A stretch of DNA of 59,303 bases from an uncultured Lachnospiraceae bacterium (GCA_910576895.1 CAJTJZ010000015.1:8210-67512); one strand, 5' to 3'; numbered from the stretch's first letter, positions 42,716 through 51,622 are shown. The notes: generated by a model not told the origin, from the letters alone. Made by a program: numbers and translations.

Positions 42716-42849
42716 GAAAAATTTTTAAAAAGTTGAAAAAAATAAAGAAGATATAATAAAAATAATTAATTGGAACTATAAATAGGTAAGTAATATTTTA
42801 TGTTATTTCTTCATATAATCCCATAATTGTAATATTTGGAGGTATTACT

Positions 42850-44205
42850 TTGGAGAAGGGGAAGGACAGGAAAAAATATAAGTATTTCTTAAAAAAATGC
42901 TTGTCACTTGTAGTAGCTTTTTGTATACTATTTTCGGGGATATTTACAAGAAATGTAAATGTTATGGCAACGGAAAATGAGGAAGAGAAAAAAAATTCTA
43001 CACAAACGCAAGAAGAAACAAATACGCAGCAGTCACAAGAAGATACAATAGAAATAAAAGATACGACTGGAAATAATACAGAAAAAATAGAGTCAGGCTC
43101 TATCAATTTAACAGCTCCATCGGCTGTTTTAATTGAGGGATCTACAGGAACAATTCTTTATGAGAAAGATAAAGATAAGGAACGAATGATTGCAAGTGTA
43201 ACAAAAGTAATGACAATGTTATTAATTTTGGAAGCATTGGATGCTGGAAAGATTTCTTTAGAAGATAATGTAACGGTAAGTGCACATGCAGCTTCGATGG
43301 GAGGTTCTCAAGTATATTTAGAGGAAAATGAAGTTCAGACAGTAGAAACAATGTTAAAATGTATTAGTATTGCAAGTGCAAATGATGCCGCTACTGCAAT
43401 GGCAGAACATCTTGCAGGTTCAGAAGAAGCTTTTGTTGAGAAAATGAATGCAAGAGCTGCGGAGCTTGGCATGGTACATACACATTTCCTTAATTGTTGT
43501 GGATTAGATGATGATATTACAAGTGGTCACTATTCTAGTGCTTATGATGTAGCTCTAATGTCAAAGGAACTTGTAACAAAACATCCTCAAATTAAAGATT
43601 ATGCTACGGTATGGATGGATTCTTTTATTCATAAAACAAGAAGAGGAGAATCGGAATTTGGACTTACCAATACAAATCGTCTTGTGCGGACATATGAGGG
43701 TATTACTGGATTAAAAACAGGTTCTACAAGTAAAGCAAAATATTGTCTTTCTGCTACAGCAAATAGAAATGGTGTTGATATGATTGCTGTTGTACTTGGT
43801 GCACAAACGCCAAAGGATCGATTTGCAGAAGCAGCAACACTATTAAATTATGGTTTTGCAAATACACAAATATATAAAGATACAAAAGATTCTCATGAAT
43901 GGAAACCATTAGAAATTAGTCGAGGTACAAAAGATACCGTTTCTCTTGATATGGAAAAAGATTTTACTTACGTTTTTACAAAGGGAGAAGATATTACCGC
44001 TGTGAGTAATCAGGCAATTTTTGCAAAAAAGGTAAAAGCACCAATAAAAAAAGGAGATATTTTAGGGGAACTAGAATATTTATATGCAGGGGAAAAAATA
44101 GGAAGTGTTCCATTACTTGCATTAGAAGATATTGAAAAGGCAGGTTTTTTTGATTGTCTTATAAAAATTTTTAAATATTACGTGGGGGTCAAAAAAATAA
44201 AATAA
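42850..44205 (+). CDS. D-alanyl-D-alanine carboxypeptidase, DacF type (copy 1)
   Basis: The 451-residue protein starts at TTG 42850 with GGAGG seven bases upstream. It has a basic start and hydrophobic signal segment (about 13-35), then a low-complexity Glu/Thr/Gln linker (about 38-78). The carboxypeptidase domain has SVTK (S116-K119) as active site, SAN at about 175-177, and KTGS near 289. The C-terminal part has the DacF-type beta domain and a terminal hydrophobic or amphipathic stretch (FFDCLIKIFKYYVGV) that likely anchors it to the membrane. The enzyme trims the terminal D-Ala of peptidoglycan peptides. The metallophosphoesterase gene follows directly. Confidence 0.9.
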   Translation: MEKGKDRKKYKYFLKKCLSLVVAFCILFSGIFTRNVNVMATENEEEKKNSTQTQEETNTQQSQEDTIEIKDTTGNNTEKIESGSINLTAPSAVLIEGSTGTILYEKDKDKERMIASVTKVMTMLLILEALDAGKISLEDNVTVSAHAASMGGSQVYLEENEVQTVETMLKCISIASANDAATAMAEHLAGSEEAFVEKMNARAAELGMVHTHFLNCCGLDDDITSGHYSSAYDVALMSKELVTKHPQIKDYATVWMDSFIHKTRRGESEFGLTNTNRLVRTYEGITGLKTGSTSKAKYCLSATANRNGVDMIAVVLGAQTPKDRFAEAATLLNYGFANTQIYKDTKDSHEWKPLEISRGTKDTVSLDMEKDFTYVFTKGEDITAVSNQAIFAKKVKAPIKKGDILGELEYLYAGEKIGSVPLLALEDIEKAGFFDCLIKIFKYYVGVKKIK

Positions 44206-44226
44206 ATGAGAGGAAAGGAGAGAGAT

Positions 44227-45105
44227 ATGACAATTATCTTTCTAATCGGAGCAATTCTTGTCGTTATTATTGCATTTATCTTTTGGATGCATCATGAATT
44301 AGATTGCTTAGAGACAACTTATTATACAATCGAATCCAAACGGCTGCCGGAAAATTTTGATGGTGTTCATTTTGCTCTTTTAAGTGATTTACATAATAAA
44401 TCTTTTGGGGAAAAAAATGTGCGGTTACTTTCTGCAATTAAACGTGCAAAGCCAGACTTTATTCTGGTAGCCGGTGATATGGTGACAGCAAAAGAAAAGA
44501 ATGGATCGAAGGCAGGACTTGCATTAATGGAACAGCTTGGAAAACAATATGATGTTTTTTATGCAAGAGGAAATCATGAAGAAAAGCTATTTGAAATAGA
44601 GGGTGCAGGGTATGAACAGGCAGTAAAAAAGATGGGTGTATATTTTCTTAATAATGAAAGTGTTTTGTTAAGCAGAGGGGAACAATCTATTCGTATTACA
44701 GGTTTAAGTCTTCCTTTAAAATATTTCCAGAAATTTCATCAGACAGCTTTTCCGGCAGGGCAGATAGAAGAATTGATTGGGAAAAAAAAGGGGGATAGAT
44801 TTGATATTTTAATTGCACATAAGCCAGCACATTTTCCAGAATATGTACGCTGGGGAGCTGATTTCGTGGTATCTGGTCATGTTCATGGAGGTATTTTATA
44901 CCTTCCTTATTTTGGACGCGTTATTTCACCACAGTTAGAATTGTTTCCAAAATTTGATGCAGGCGTTTTTACATTAGATAAAAGCACCCTAGTAATTTCT
45001 AGGGGGCTTGGGAGTCATAGTATTCCAATTCGCATTCATAATAGGCCAGAGCTTGTGATAGTAACAATGAAAAAAGTATTTTCTGAAAATGTATCCTCTG
45101 AATAA
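44227..45105 (+). CDS. membrane-anchored metallophosphoesterase, YkuE/YaeI-like
   Basis: From ATG 44227 (AAGGAG upstream) the protein has 292 residues. One N-terminal membrane helix (about 2-22) precedes a calcineurin-type domain with LLSDLHN (about 54-60), LVAGDMV (about 86-92), ARGNHEE (about 119-125), IAHKP, and SGHVHGG (about 218-224), the standard metal-binding order. Homologues such as YkuE act at the membrane or cell-wall side, possibly on phospholipids, but the substrate is not established here. It starts soon after the DacF gene and precedes scpAB by 77 bases. Confidence 0.88.
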   Translation: MTIIFLIGAILVVIIAFIFWMHHELDCLETTYYTIESKRLPENFDGVHFALLSDLHNKSFGEKNVRLLSAIKRAKPDFILVAGDMVTAKEKNGSKAGLALMEQLGKQYDVFYARGNHEEKLFEIEGAGYEQAVKKMGVYFLNNESVLLSRGEQSIRITGLSLPLKYFQKFHQTAFPAGQIEELIGKKKGDRFDILIAHKPAHFPEYVRWGADFVVSGHVHGGILYLPYFGRVISPQLELFPKFDAGVFTLDKSTLVISRGLGSHSIPIRIHNRPELVIVTMKKVFSENVSSE

Positions 45106-45182
45106 GAGAAGGAAATTAGAAAGACAGGTTGAAAATAAAAGGAATTGTATGTATAATTAAGAAAACTTTATTGTGAAAAGGT

Positions 45183-45941
45183 ATGAAAGATAATATGGAA
45201 ATTACATATAAGCTAGAGAGCTTTGAAGGACCTCTTGATTTATTATTGCATTTAATTGAAAAAAATAAGATTGATATTTATGATATTCCTATTGTTATAA
45301 TTACAGAACAGTTTCTCTCCTATATGGAAACTATGGATAAAGCTGATTTAGATAAAGTAAGTAGTTTTATTGTTATGGCAGCAATGTTACTTCGGATTAA
45401 ATCAAAAATGCTATTGCCAAAAGAAGAAGTGCAACAAGAGGAGGAAGCTGATCCAAGAGATGAGCTTGTAGAAAGACTTTTGGAGTATCAAATGTTTAAA
45501 ATGCTTTCTTCTGAATTAAAAGACAGACAGCTTTTGGCAGAACAATCCTTTTATAAAAAAAAGAATATTCCAAAGGAAGTTGGTGATTTTAAAGAAAAAC
45601 CGGATTTGGACAAGCTTTTGGAAAATATAACGCTTGGCAGATTGAAAGAAGTATTTGAGGAAGTGATGAAAAGAAGTGAAGAAAAACTTGATCCCATTAG
45701 AAGCCAGTTTGGAAAAATTGAAAAGGAAACCATATCATTAAGTGAGAGGATGACAGAGTTAAGACAACAGCTTTCTATCCATTCAAAATTGTCATTTGCA
45801 TTTTTATTGGGACAAGATATCACAAAGCCGAATATTATTGTGACATTCCTTGCTGTGCTGGAATTGATGAAGCTTGGCAGTATTCATATTGAGCAAGAAA
45901 AGCTGTTTGGCGAAATACAAATCGAAAGCATAAAGGGGTGA
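45183..45941 (+). CDS. scpA: segregation and condensation protein A
   Basis: ScpA is the kleisin that bridges the heads of the SMC condensin dimer in chromosome segregation. The 252-residue protein opens with YKLESFEGPLDLLLHLIEKNKIDIYDIPI (about 7-36), the family's N-terminal signature, followed by YLExM and a helical region with LLRIKSKMLLP. A charged middle and the C-terminal winged-helix segment (about 195-250) with FLAVLELMKLG complete it. ATG 45183 is used; ATG 45195 four codons later is also possible. scpB starts four bases after the stop, the usual arrangement. Confidence 0.95.
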   Translation: MKDNMEITYKLESFEGPLDLLLHLIEKNKIDIYDIPIVIITEQFLSYMETMDKADLDKVSSFIVMAAMLLRIKSKMLLPKEEVQQEEEADPRDELVERLLEYQMFKMLSSELKDRQLLAEQSFYKKKNIPKEVGDFKEKPDLDKLLENITLGRLKEVFEEVMKRSEEKLDPIRSQFGKIEKETISLSERMTELRQQLSIHSKLSFAFLLGQDITKPNIIVTFLAVLELMKLGSIHIEQEKLFGEIQIESIKG

Positions 45942-45945
45942 TGAA

Positions 45946-46551
45946 ATGGAAGAAGAAGATAGGAAAGCGTCGTTAGAAGCGATTCTTTTTGCAATGGGAG
46001 AAGCGGTTTCGGAGGAACAATTAGCAGAAGCACTTTTTATGGAAAAAGAGGAATTGCATAATTATATGAAAGAAATGCAAAAAGAGTATGAAGCAAAGGA
46101 ACGAGGCATTTGCCTTGTAACTTTAGATAATTCTTGGCAACTATGTACAAAAAAAGAGTGTTATAATGCACTAATAAGAATTGCCCATATTCCGAAAAAA
46201 CAAGTTTTGACGGAAGTTCTTTTAGAAACATTGGCAATTATTGCTTATCGTCAGCCAGTAACAAAACAGGAAATAGAAAAGATTCGAGGAGTCAAATGTG
46301 ATCATGCTGTTAATAAATTAGTAGAATATGGGCTTGTTTGTGAAGCAGGACGACTGGATGCTCCCGGAAGACCGTTAATGTTTGCGACTACAGAGGAATT
46401 TTTACGAAGATTTGGACTCGGAAATACAGAGGAACTTCCTAAATTGCCGCCAGAAAAATTGGCAGATTTTCGTGTAGAAGCATTAAAACAAGCAGAAGAA
46501 CTTTATCCAATAAAAGAGGAACTAGAAAAAAAAGAGAAAAAAGAAGAATAA
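45946..46551 (+). CDS. scpB: segregation and condensation protein B
   Basis: ScpB dimers bind ScpA and control SMC condensin. The 201-residue protein has two winged-helix domains: LEAILFAMGEAVSEEQLAEAL (about 7-27) and ETLAIIAYRQPVTKQEIEKIRG (about 89-110), followed by GRPLMFATTEEFLRRFGL, the typical end of the second domain. The tail is Lys/Glu rich. Length is usual for the family. It sits directly after scpA, with GGGGTGATG as ribosome site. Confidence 0.95.
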   Translation: MEEEDRKASLEAILFAMGEAVSEEQLAEALFMEKEELHNYMKEMQKEYEAKERGICLVTLDNSWQLCTKKECYNALIRIAHIPKKQVLTEVLLETLAIIAYRQPVTKQEIEKIRGVKCDHAVNKLVEYGLVCEAGRLDAPGRPLMFATTEEFLRRFGLGNTEELPKLPPEKLADFRVEALKQAEELYPIKEELEKKEKKEE

Positions 46552-46632
46552 AGAAAAGCAGAGAAAAGAACTAACAGTAAAAACAGGGATAGCAGAACAA
46601 ATTTTTTCATATATATTAAAAAAAGATTCGGG

Positions 46633-47889
46633 TTGGATAAGAGAGTGAAAAAATTAATTATTGTATTCTGTTGTTTTTTGATGGTGTTATTACAATGTAA
46701 TTGTGAAAGAATTATAATTGTAAAAGCAGAGGGGGAAAATTTAAGTCTTCATGCAAAAGGAGCAGTACTTTTAGATGGAAGCAGTGGACGTGTGCTTTAT
46801 GGAAATACGGGTAGTAAGGAACGACTTCCTATGGCAAGTACAACGAAAATTATGACTTGTATTGTGACATTGGAACATGGAAATATAGAGGAGCTTGCGG
46901 AGGTTTCGGAAAAAGCACAAGCAATGCCAAAAGTTCATTTAACGGTACAAAAAGGAGAGCATTACAGAATTTGTGATTTATTATATTCTTTGATGTTAGA
47001 ATCTCATAATGATAGTGCTGTCGTTATTGCAGAACATATTGGCGGTTCTATGGAAGGATTTGCAAAACTAATGAATGAACTTGCAGAAAAAATTGGATGT
47101 AAGGATACAAATTTTGTTACTCCAAATGGGTTAGATGATGAAAATCATTATACAACAGCAGAGGAATTAGCAAAAATTATGAGATATTGCATTTATATTT
47201 CAGAGAAAAGGGAAGAATTTTTAAAGATTACCCGTACAGGCTCTTATAGTTTTACAAACTATACATCAGATGGAAAACAAGGACAGCGTAATTTCACAGT
47301 AAATAATAAAAATGCATTTTTGTATATGATGGATGGGGCATTATCAGGAAAAACAGGCTTTACTTCGAAGGCAGGTTATTGCTATGTAGGGGCATTAGAA
47401 CGAGATGGAAAATGTTTTATTGTAGCACTTCTTGCCTGTGGCTGGCCGGGAAATAAAACATGGAAATGGGAAGATACAAGAAAATTAATGGAATATGGTC
47501 TGTCTTCTTTTGAGTATAGAGTATGGTATGAACCTCCAAAGCTTCCAGAGCTTGCAGTATTTGATGGAAAAAGCAAAGAAGGGAAAAAAACAATCAGAAT
47601 GCAGATGGAAGAATTAATTTCTCCGAAACAAAGAGTAACTTTATCTATAAAAGAACCAGAAAATTCAAAAGGAATGCTACTTCGGAAGGAAGATAAGATT
47701 ACAATGGAAATGACATTAAAAGAAGCATTAATAGCTCCTGTAGAAAAAGGAGAAAAAGCAGGACTTGTTTCTTATTATTTGAATGATGAGCTTTTGCAGT
47801 CATTTCCAGTAACTGTAAATAATTCTGTAGAAAAAGTAGATTTTCGCTGGATTGTAAGAAGACTTGTAAAGTTATATTTTTTACAGTAA
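46633..47889 (+). CDS. D-alanyl-D-alanine carboxypeptidase, DacF type (copy 2)
   Basis: The 418-residue protein has a signal segment (about 6-25) and the carboxypeptidase domain: STTK (S69-K72) active site, SHN at about 124-126, and KTGF near 238-241. A beta-domain C-terminus follows, ending in a basic amphipathic stretch (WIVRRLVKLYFLQ) typical of membrane-attached DacA/DacF. The start used is TTG 46633; GTG 46645 is possible and neither has a good ribosome site. Together with the gene at 42850 this makes two paralogues flanking the metallophosphoesterase and scpAB genes. Sporulation-specific use is possible for one, which cannot be decided from sequence. Confidence 0.88.
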   Translation: MDKRVKKLIIVFCCFLMVLLQCNCERIIIVKAEGENLSLHAKGAVLLDGSSGRVLYGNTGSKERLPMASTTKIMTCIVTLEHGNIEELAEVSEKAQAMPKVHLTVQKGEHYRICDLLYSLMLESHNDSAVVIAEHIGGSMEGFAKLMNELAEKIGCKDTNFVTPNGLDDENHYTTAEELAKIMRYCIYISEKREEFLKITRTGSYSFTNYTSDGKQGQRNFTVNNKNAFLYMMDGALSGKTGFTSKAGYCYVGALERDGKCFIVALLACGWPGNKTWKWEDTRKLMEYGLSSFEYRVWYEPPKLPELAVFDGKSKEGKKTIRMQMEELISPKQRVTLSIKEPENSKGMLLRKEDKITMEMTLKEALIAPVEKGEKAGLVSYYLNDELLQSFPVTVNNSVEKVDFRWIVRRLVKLYFLQ

Positions 47890-47900
47890 TGAAAAGATAG

Positions 47901-47935
47901 TATATTGGTAGTTAAAAAATTGACCGCTTAGTATA
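47901..47935 (-). repeat. 35-bp palindromic repeat, copy D (reverse orientation)
   Basis: Left arm TATATTGGTAGTT, A-rich loop, right arm TGACCGCTTAGTATA. The A-rich loop marks it as the reverse of copies A, B and C. It lies 11 bases after the DacF copy 2 stop and upstream of the response regulator gene. Confidence 0.65.
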
Positions 47936-48004
47936 TATTAAGTTTGAAGAGATAAAGATCTAAACACAAAAAATAAAAACAGGTTAGAAAGGAACTAATA
48001 AATT

Positions 48005-48691
48005 ATGAAGAAATCAGTGTTGGCAGTTGATGATAGCAGAACAGTTTTAAATATGGTTGAATTATATTTAAAAAATGATTATGAAATAATTCTTGCCACA
48101 TCTGGGAATCAGGCATTTCAGATTCTTCAGAAAAGAATGGTTGATATTATTCTTTTAGATATTAATATGCCAGTAATGAATGGACTTGTAGTATTGAAAA
48201 AATTGAGAGAAATAGAAGAATATCAGGAGATTCCTGTTTTATTTTTAACAGGAGATGCACATCGTGCAACTGTTGTGGAGTCTTTTCAGACAGGAAGTCA
48301 AGGCTATATTTTAAAGCCAGTAAAAAAAGAAGAATTAATTAAAAGAATGGAAGAAATTATGCAAAAGCAAAAAGATCGTTTGGAGAAAAAAGCAGAGGAG
48401 GAGAAAAAGCGGCAAGAGGAGGAAGAAAAGAAAAAAATACAAAAAGAGGAAGAAAGAAAACGCAAAGAAGAAGAACAAAAAGAAAATGAGAAAAAAGAAG
48501 CGGAAAAGAAAGAAACAGAAAAGAAAGAGGAAAATTTGTTAGATAATATAGAAGAGTCCAAGAAAGAAGAAAAAGATTTAGGTATTTTAGTAAAACCAGT
48601 AGAGGAGCAGGAAGATTTGTCCTATGATCCATTTGAAGATTTGGGAGATATTTTGGAGAATTTTGTAAAAGAAGATGAAGATACAGAGTAA
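48005..48691 (+). CDS. response regulator with a long charged C-terminal tail
   Basis: Residues 1-122 form a CheY-like receiver domain: acidic pair DD at 9-10, phospho-acceptor D52 in LLDINMPVMNG, T in LFLTGD (about 80-85), and K104 in LKPV. No output domain follows. Instead there is a Lys/Glu-rich helical stretch of about 65 residues with blocks like EEEKKK and KKEAEKKE, then an acidic end with DPFEDLGDILENF. The tail may be a coiled coil or a flexible docking arm. No histidine kinase gene is adjacent. The gene is flanked by inverted copies of the 35-bp palindrome (47901 and 48790). Confidence 0.85.
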   Translation: MKKSVLAVDDSRTVLNMVELYLKNDYEIILATSGNQAFQILQKRMVDIILLDINMPVMNGLVVLKKLREIEEYQEIPVLFLTGDAHRATVVESFQTGSQGYILKPVKKEELIKRMEEIMQKQKDRLEKKAEEEKKRQEEEEKKKIQKEEERKRKEEEQKENEKKEAEKKETEKKEENLLDNIEESKKEEKDLGILVKPVEEQEDLSYDPFEDLGDILENFVKEDEDTE

Positions 48692-48789
48692 AGGGTCAAG
48701 GATGCTTATTGTTTATTGGTTTATTGTAGGAAACATTACAGGTTATGCAGCAAATATTTTGTATCTGCTAGTAGATAGTATTTTTTATT

Positions 48790-48824
48790 TATACTAAGTG
48801 GTCAGTTTTTTGACCGCTAGTATA
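48790..48824 (+). repeat. 35-bp palindromic repeat, copy C
   Basis: TATACTAAGTGGTCA and TGACCGCTAGTATA flank a T-rich loop. It lies about 100 bases after the response regulator stop. With the opposite-facing copy at 47901 it brackets that gene. Confidence 0.75.
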
Positions 48825-48919
48825 AATTTTGCTGAAATCTCCCATTTTTTTCATAAAAAGAGGTTGCTATTTCTGGCAAAATGGAATACACTATACTGGG
48901 TGGAAATTTTGTTTCTTAT

Positions 48920-49047
48920 CATATCTGTAAACAGATATGATATTATCATGTCCGCAAACAGGCATGATATTGTCAGATTTGCAAAACAGATATGAATTGT
49001 TAGGTCTGTAAAACAGACATGAATTGTCAGGTCTGCAAGACATGACC
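48920..49047 (+). repeat. 27-bp tandem repeat array with internal hairpins
   Basis: About 4.7 units start at 48920, 48947, 48974, 49001 and 49028. Each has a core such as TCTGTAAACAGA, where TCTG pairs with CAGA around a small A-rich loop, followed by ATGATATT or ATGAATTG. In unit 1 the stem extends to ten base pairs (ATCATATCTG with CAGATATGAT). Later units differ by paired changes that partly keep the stem. The array ends about 110 bases before the decarboxylase operon. Confidence 0.85.
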
Positions 49048-49154
49048 CTAGTTTTTAGTAAAAGGCTCAAAAGCGAGCAGGTTTTGCCAGTGGAATTACA
49101 GGTGATTCCATCATTGCCAATGGGCTTATAAATTATTATATTGGAGGTTAGACA

Positions 49155-50582
49155 ATGAGTAACGCAGTGCAAACGTCAGCAATGGCAAGAATAGAGTCAT
49201 TGCTTGACGACAATAGTTTTGTTGAAATCGGTGCTTTAGTAACAAGAAGAAGCACTGATTTCAATTTGTCACAGAAGGAAGCACCTTCTGATGGCGTAGT
49301 GACAGGATATGGAGTCATTAATGATAATCCTGTTTATGTGTATAGCCAAGATGCACAGGTTCTTGGTGGTACTATTGGAGAAATGCATTCAAAGAAGATT
49401 GTAAACCTGTACAAGCTTGCAATGAAAACAGGTGCACCAGTTGTTGGATTGATAGACTGTGCAGGGCTTCGTTTGGAAGAAGCTTCCGACTGTTTGGCAG
49501 CTTTTGGAGAAATTTATGCAAGTCAAGCATTAGCATCTGGAGTAATTCCTCAAATAACAGGTGTATTTAATGTATGTGGTGGCGGTGTAGCAGTATCTGC
49601 AAATATGGCAGATTTTACTTTTATGGAAGAAAAGAAAGCTTCTTTTTTTGTAAATGCTCCAAATACATTAGATGGAAATTATAAAGAAAAGTGTGATACA
49701 GGGTCTGCTAATTTTCAGATGTCATGTGGTGCAGTGGATTTTGCGGAAGAAGGAGAAGAAGCTGTTATTGCAAAAATGCGGGAATTAATTTCTATGTTGC
49801 CATCTAATAATGAAGAGATTCCATTAGATGAATGTGATGATGACTTAAATCGTTTAACTCCTAGTTTTGAAGCAGAAGTGACAGATTCTGTAAAGGCACT
49901 TATGGATATTTCAGATAGCAATGTTTTTATAGAAGTAAAGAAAGATTTTGCAAAAGAAATGGTTGTAGGTTTCCTTAAATTAAATGGTGCTACAATTGGT
50001 GCTGTAGCAAATCGTACTGCAATTCTTGATGAAGAATATAAACAAGTGGAAACATTTGATGGTACACTGACAGCAGATGGATGTAAAAAAGCAGAGGAAT
50101 TTGTAAAATTCTGTGATGCTTTTCAAATTCCTATTTTAACACTTACGAATGTTTGTGGTTTTAAGGCTTCTGTAGAGGAAGAAAAGAAAATTGCAAAAGC
50201 AGCAGCAGCACTTACGTATGCCTTTGCAAATGCAACTGTTCCAAAAGTAAATTTGATTACAGGTAAAGCCTATGGTAGTGCTTATATTTCTATGAATTCA
50301 AAGCATATTGGTGCTGATCTTGTATTTGCATTGCAGGAAGCGGAAATCGGTATGATGGATGCACAAGCAGCAGCAAAGATTATTTGTGATGATCCTGCCA
50401 ATATAGCAGAAACAGCACAAAAATATCATGAGCTTCAGTCTAGTGTACAAGCAGCAGCAAAAAGAGGTTATGTAGACAGCATTATTGATGCAGATTCTGT
50501 AAGAAAGCATTTAATTTATGCATTTGAGATGCTTTATACAAAAAGTGAGGATCGTCCAGCAAAAAAGCATGGGACAGTCTAA
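49155..50582 (+). CDS. carboxyltransferase subunit, MmdA/12S-like (acyl-CoA)
   Basis: The 475-residue protein has the two crotonase-like halves of biotin-dependent acyl-CoA carboxyltransferases: SDGVVTGYGVINDNPVYVYSQD in the first half (about residues 43-64), GGTIGEMHSKKI, and in the second half FCDAFQIPILTLTNVCGF with GKAYGSAYISMNSK (about 370-390). This is the type found in methylmalonyl-CoA decarboxylase alpha and in the 12S subunit of transcarboxylase. It is somewhat shorter than the usual 510-520 residues. The substrate (methylmalonyl-, glutaconyl- or other CoA ester) cannot be fixed from sequence. It is the first gene of the operon, with GGAGG before ATG 49155. Confidence 0.85.
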   Translation: MSNAVQTSAMARIESLLDDNSFVEIGALVTRRSTDFNLSQKEAPSDGVVTGYGVINDNPVYVYSQDAQVLGGTIGEMHSKKIVNLYKLAMKTGAPVVGLIDCAGLRLEEASDCLAAFGEIYASQALASGVIPQITGVFNVCGGGVAVSANMADFTFMEEKKASFFVNAPNTLDGNYKEKCDTGSANFQMSCGAVDFAEEGEEAVIAKMRELISMLPSNNEEIPLDECDDDLNRLTPSFEAEVTDSVKALMDISDSNVFIEVKKDFAKEMVVGFLKLNGATIGAVANRTAILDEEYKQVETFDGTLTADGCKKAEEFVKFCDAFQIPILTLTNVCGFKASVEEEKKIAKAAAALTYAFANATVPKVNLITGKAYGSAYISMNSKHIGADLVFALQEAEIGMMDAQAAAKIICDDPANIAETAQKYHELQSSVQAAAKRGYVDSIIDADSVRKHLIYAFEMLYTKSEDRPAKKHGTV

Positions 50583-50600
50583 AATGAGGTGAGTCTGGTT

Positions 50601-51488
50601 ATGAAAAAACGTATAGTAATTCTGTCTTGTATAGCAGCTTCTTTCGTTGGTGTATTTCTTATGCCATCTTCTTTTCCATATGGGACAAGCTCTGTATTGG
50701 CAGAAACAATCAATCATATAGATTATAAACCGTCTAATAGTATTTCATTAGAACAATTATCAGCAGAACCAGAAGATGCTGACAGTACAGCACCAATTGA
50801 TGATGAAAATGCTTCTAGTGATGAGGATTTAGCAGCGGCTGTTGATAGTATTTCAGATGAGCAAATTCTTTCTTATTCACAACAAAATTTTGATGTATTG
50901 ATGGACATTGATCTGGATAAATATGATCCAGAAACAAGTGCCGATGCAGCTATGGTTAATGACTGGTATAACCTGCATAAACAATCAGGTGATTATGTTA
51001 GCACTAATGCTACCTTTGTAGAGCGTGAAGGAAGAAAATTAAAAGGAATTATTGAAACTACTTGTGAAAATATGGATGTTCGTTTTATAGTTACTTTTGA
51101 TATAGAAAACGGACTGGAATCCATTACTGCGGAAGAAATTGTAGAAGAAAAGCCAAGTCTTGGAGAGTCTATGGCAAATGCAGGAATCAATACTTTACTT
51201 GGTATGGGAACTGTTTTTGTTATGCTTATTGTAATGGCGTATATTATTTCACTGATGAAATATATTCCAAAATTATTGGCATCAAAACAAAAAGCACCAG
51301 AACCTGTTGCAACTGCAATACCAGCAACACCTGTACCATCAGTACCAGAAAGTGTTCCTGTACAGGAAGATTTATCAAATGATGAAGAATTAGTTGCTGT
51401 TATTTCTGCTGCAATTGCAGCATATGAAGGAGAAGCTAGTGTGGATGGTTTTGTTGTTCGATCCATTCGCAAACACTCTAAAAATTAA
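50601..51488 (+). CDS. OadG-family gamma subunit with an added extracytoplasmic domain
   Basis: From ATG 50601 the protein has 295 residues. A signal or anchor segment (about 5-24) is followed by a soluble acidic domain of about 170 residues that contains YNLHKQSGDYVS and a beta-rich part. Then come a second membrane helix (about 198-222, GMGTVFVMLIVMAYIISLMKY in parts), a Pro/Ala-rich linker and a C-terminal helix ending RSIRKHSKN. The part from the second helix on matches OadG/MmdD gamma subunits, which tether the carboxyltransferase and biotin carrier to the membrane pump. The large outside domain is an addition over classical OadG of about 85 residues. Neighbours are the MmdA-like and biotin carrier genes. 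Confidence 0.75.
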   Translation: MKKRIVILSCIAASFVGVFLMPSSFPYGTSSVLAETINHIDYKPSNSISLEQLSAEPEDADSTAPIDDENASSDEDLAAAVDSISDEQILSYSQQNFDVLMDIDLDKYDPETSADAAMVNDWYNLHKQSGDYVSTNATFVEREGRKLKGIIETTCENMDVRFIVTFDIENGLESITAEEIVEEKPSLGESMANAGINTLLGMGTVFVMLIVMAYIISLMKYIPKLLASKQKAPEPVATAIPATPVPSVPESVPVQEDLSNDEELVAVISAAIAAYEGEASVDGFVVRSIRKHSKN

Positions 51489-51622
51489 TAGAATATAAAA
51501 TGTAAAAAGAAAGAAAAAATAGAAATTTAGAAAAATTTTATGATGTAAAAAAGAAATAGGAAATTAGGAAAGAAAAGAATCGTCAGAATAAGATCGATGA
51601 AGATTTAAGGAGGAAATAAAAA

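Noticed and set aside
48304..48632. Minus-strand Ser/Phe-rich frames opposite the response regulator tail
   Set aside because: They mirror the charged repeat of the real gene and lack start signals.
48920..49047. CRISPR array
   Set aside because: Units are 27 bp in direct contact without unique spacers, and no cas gene is present.
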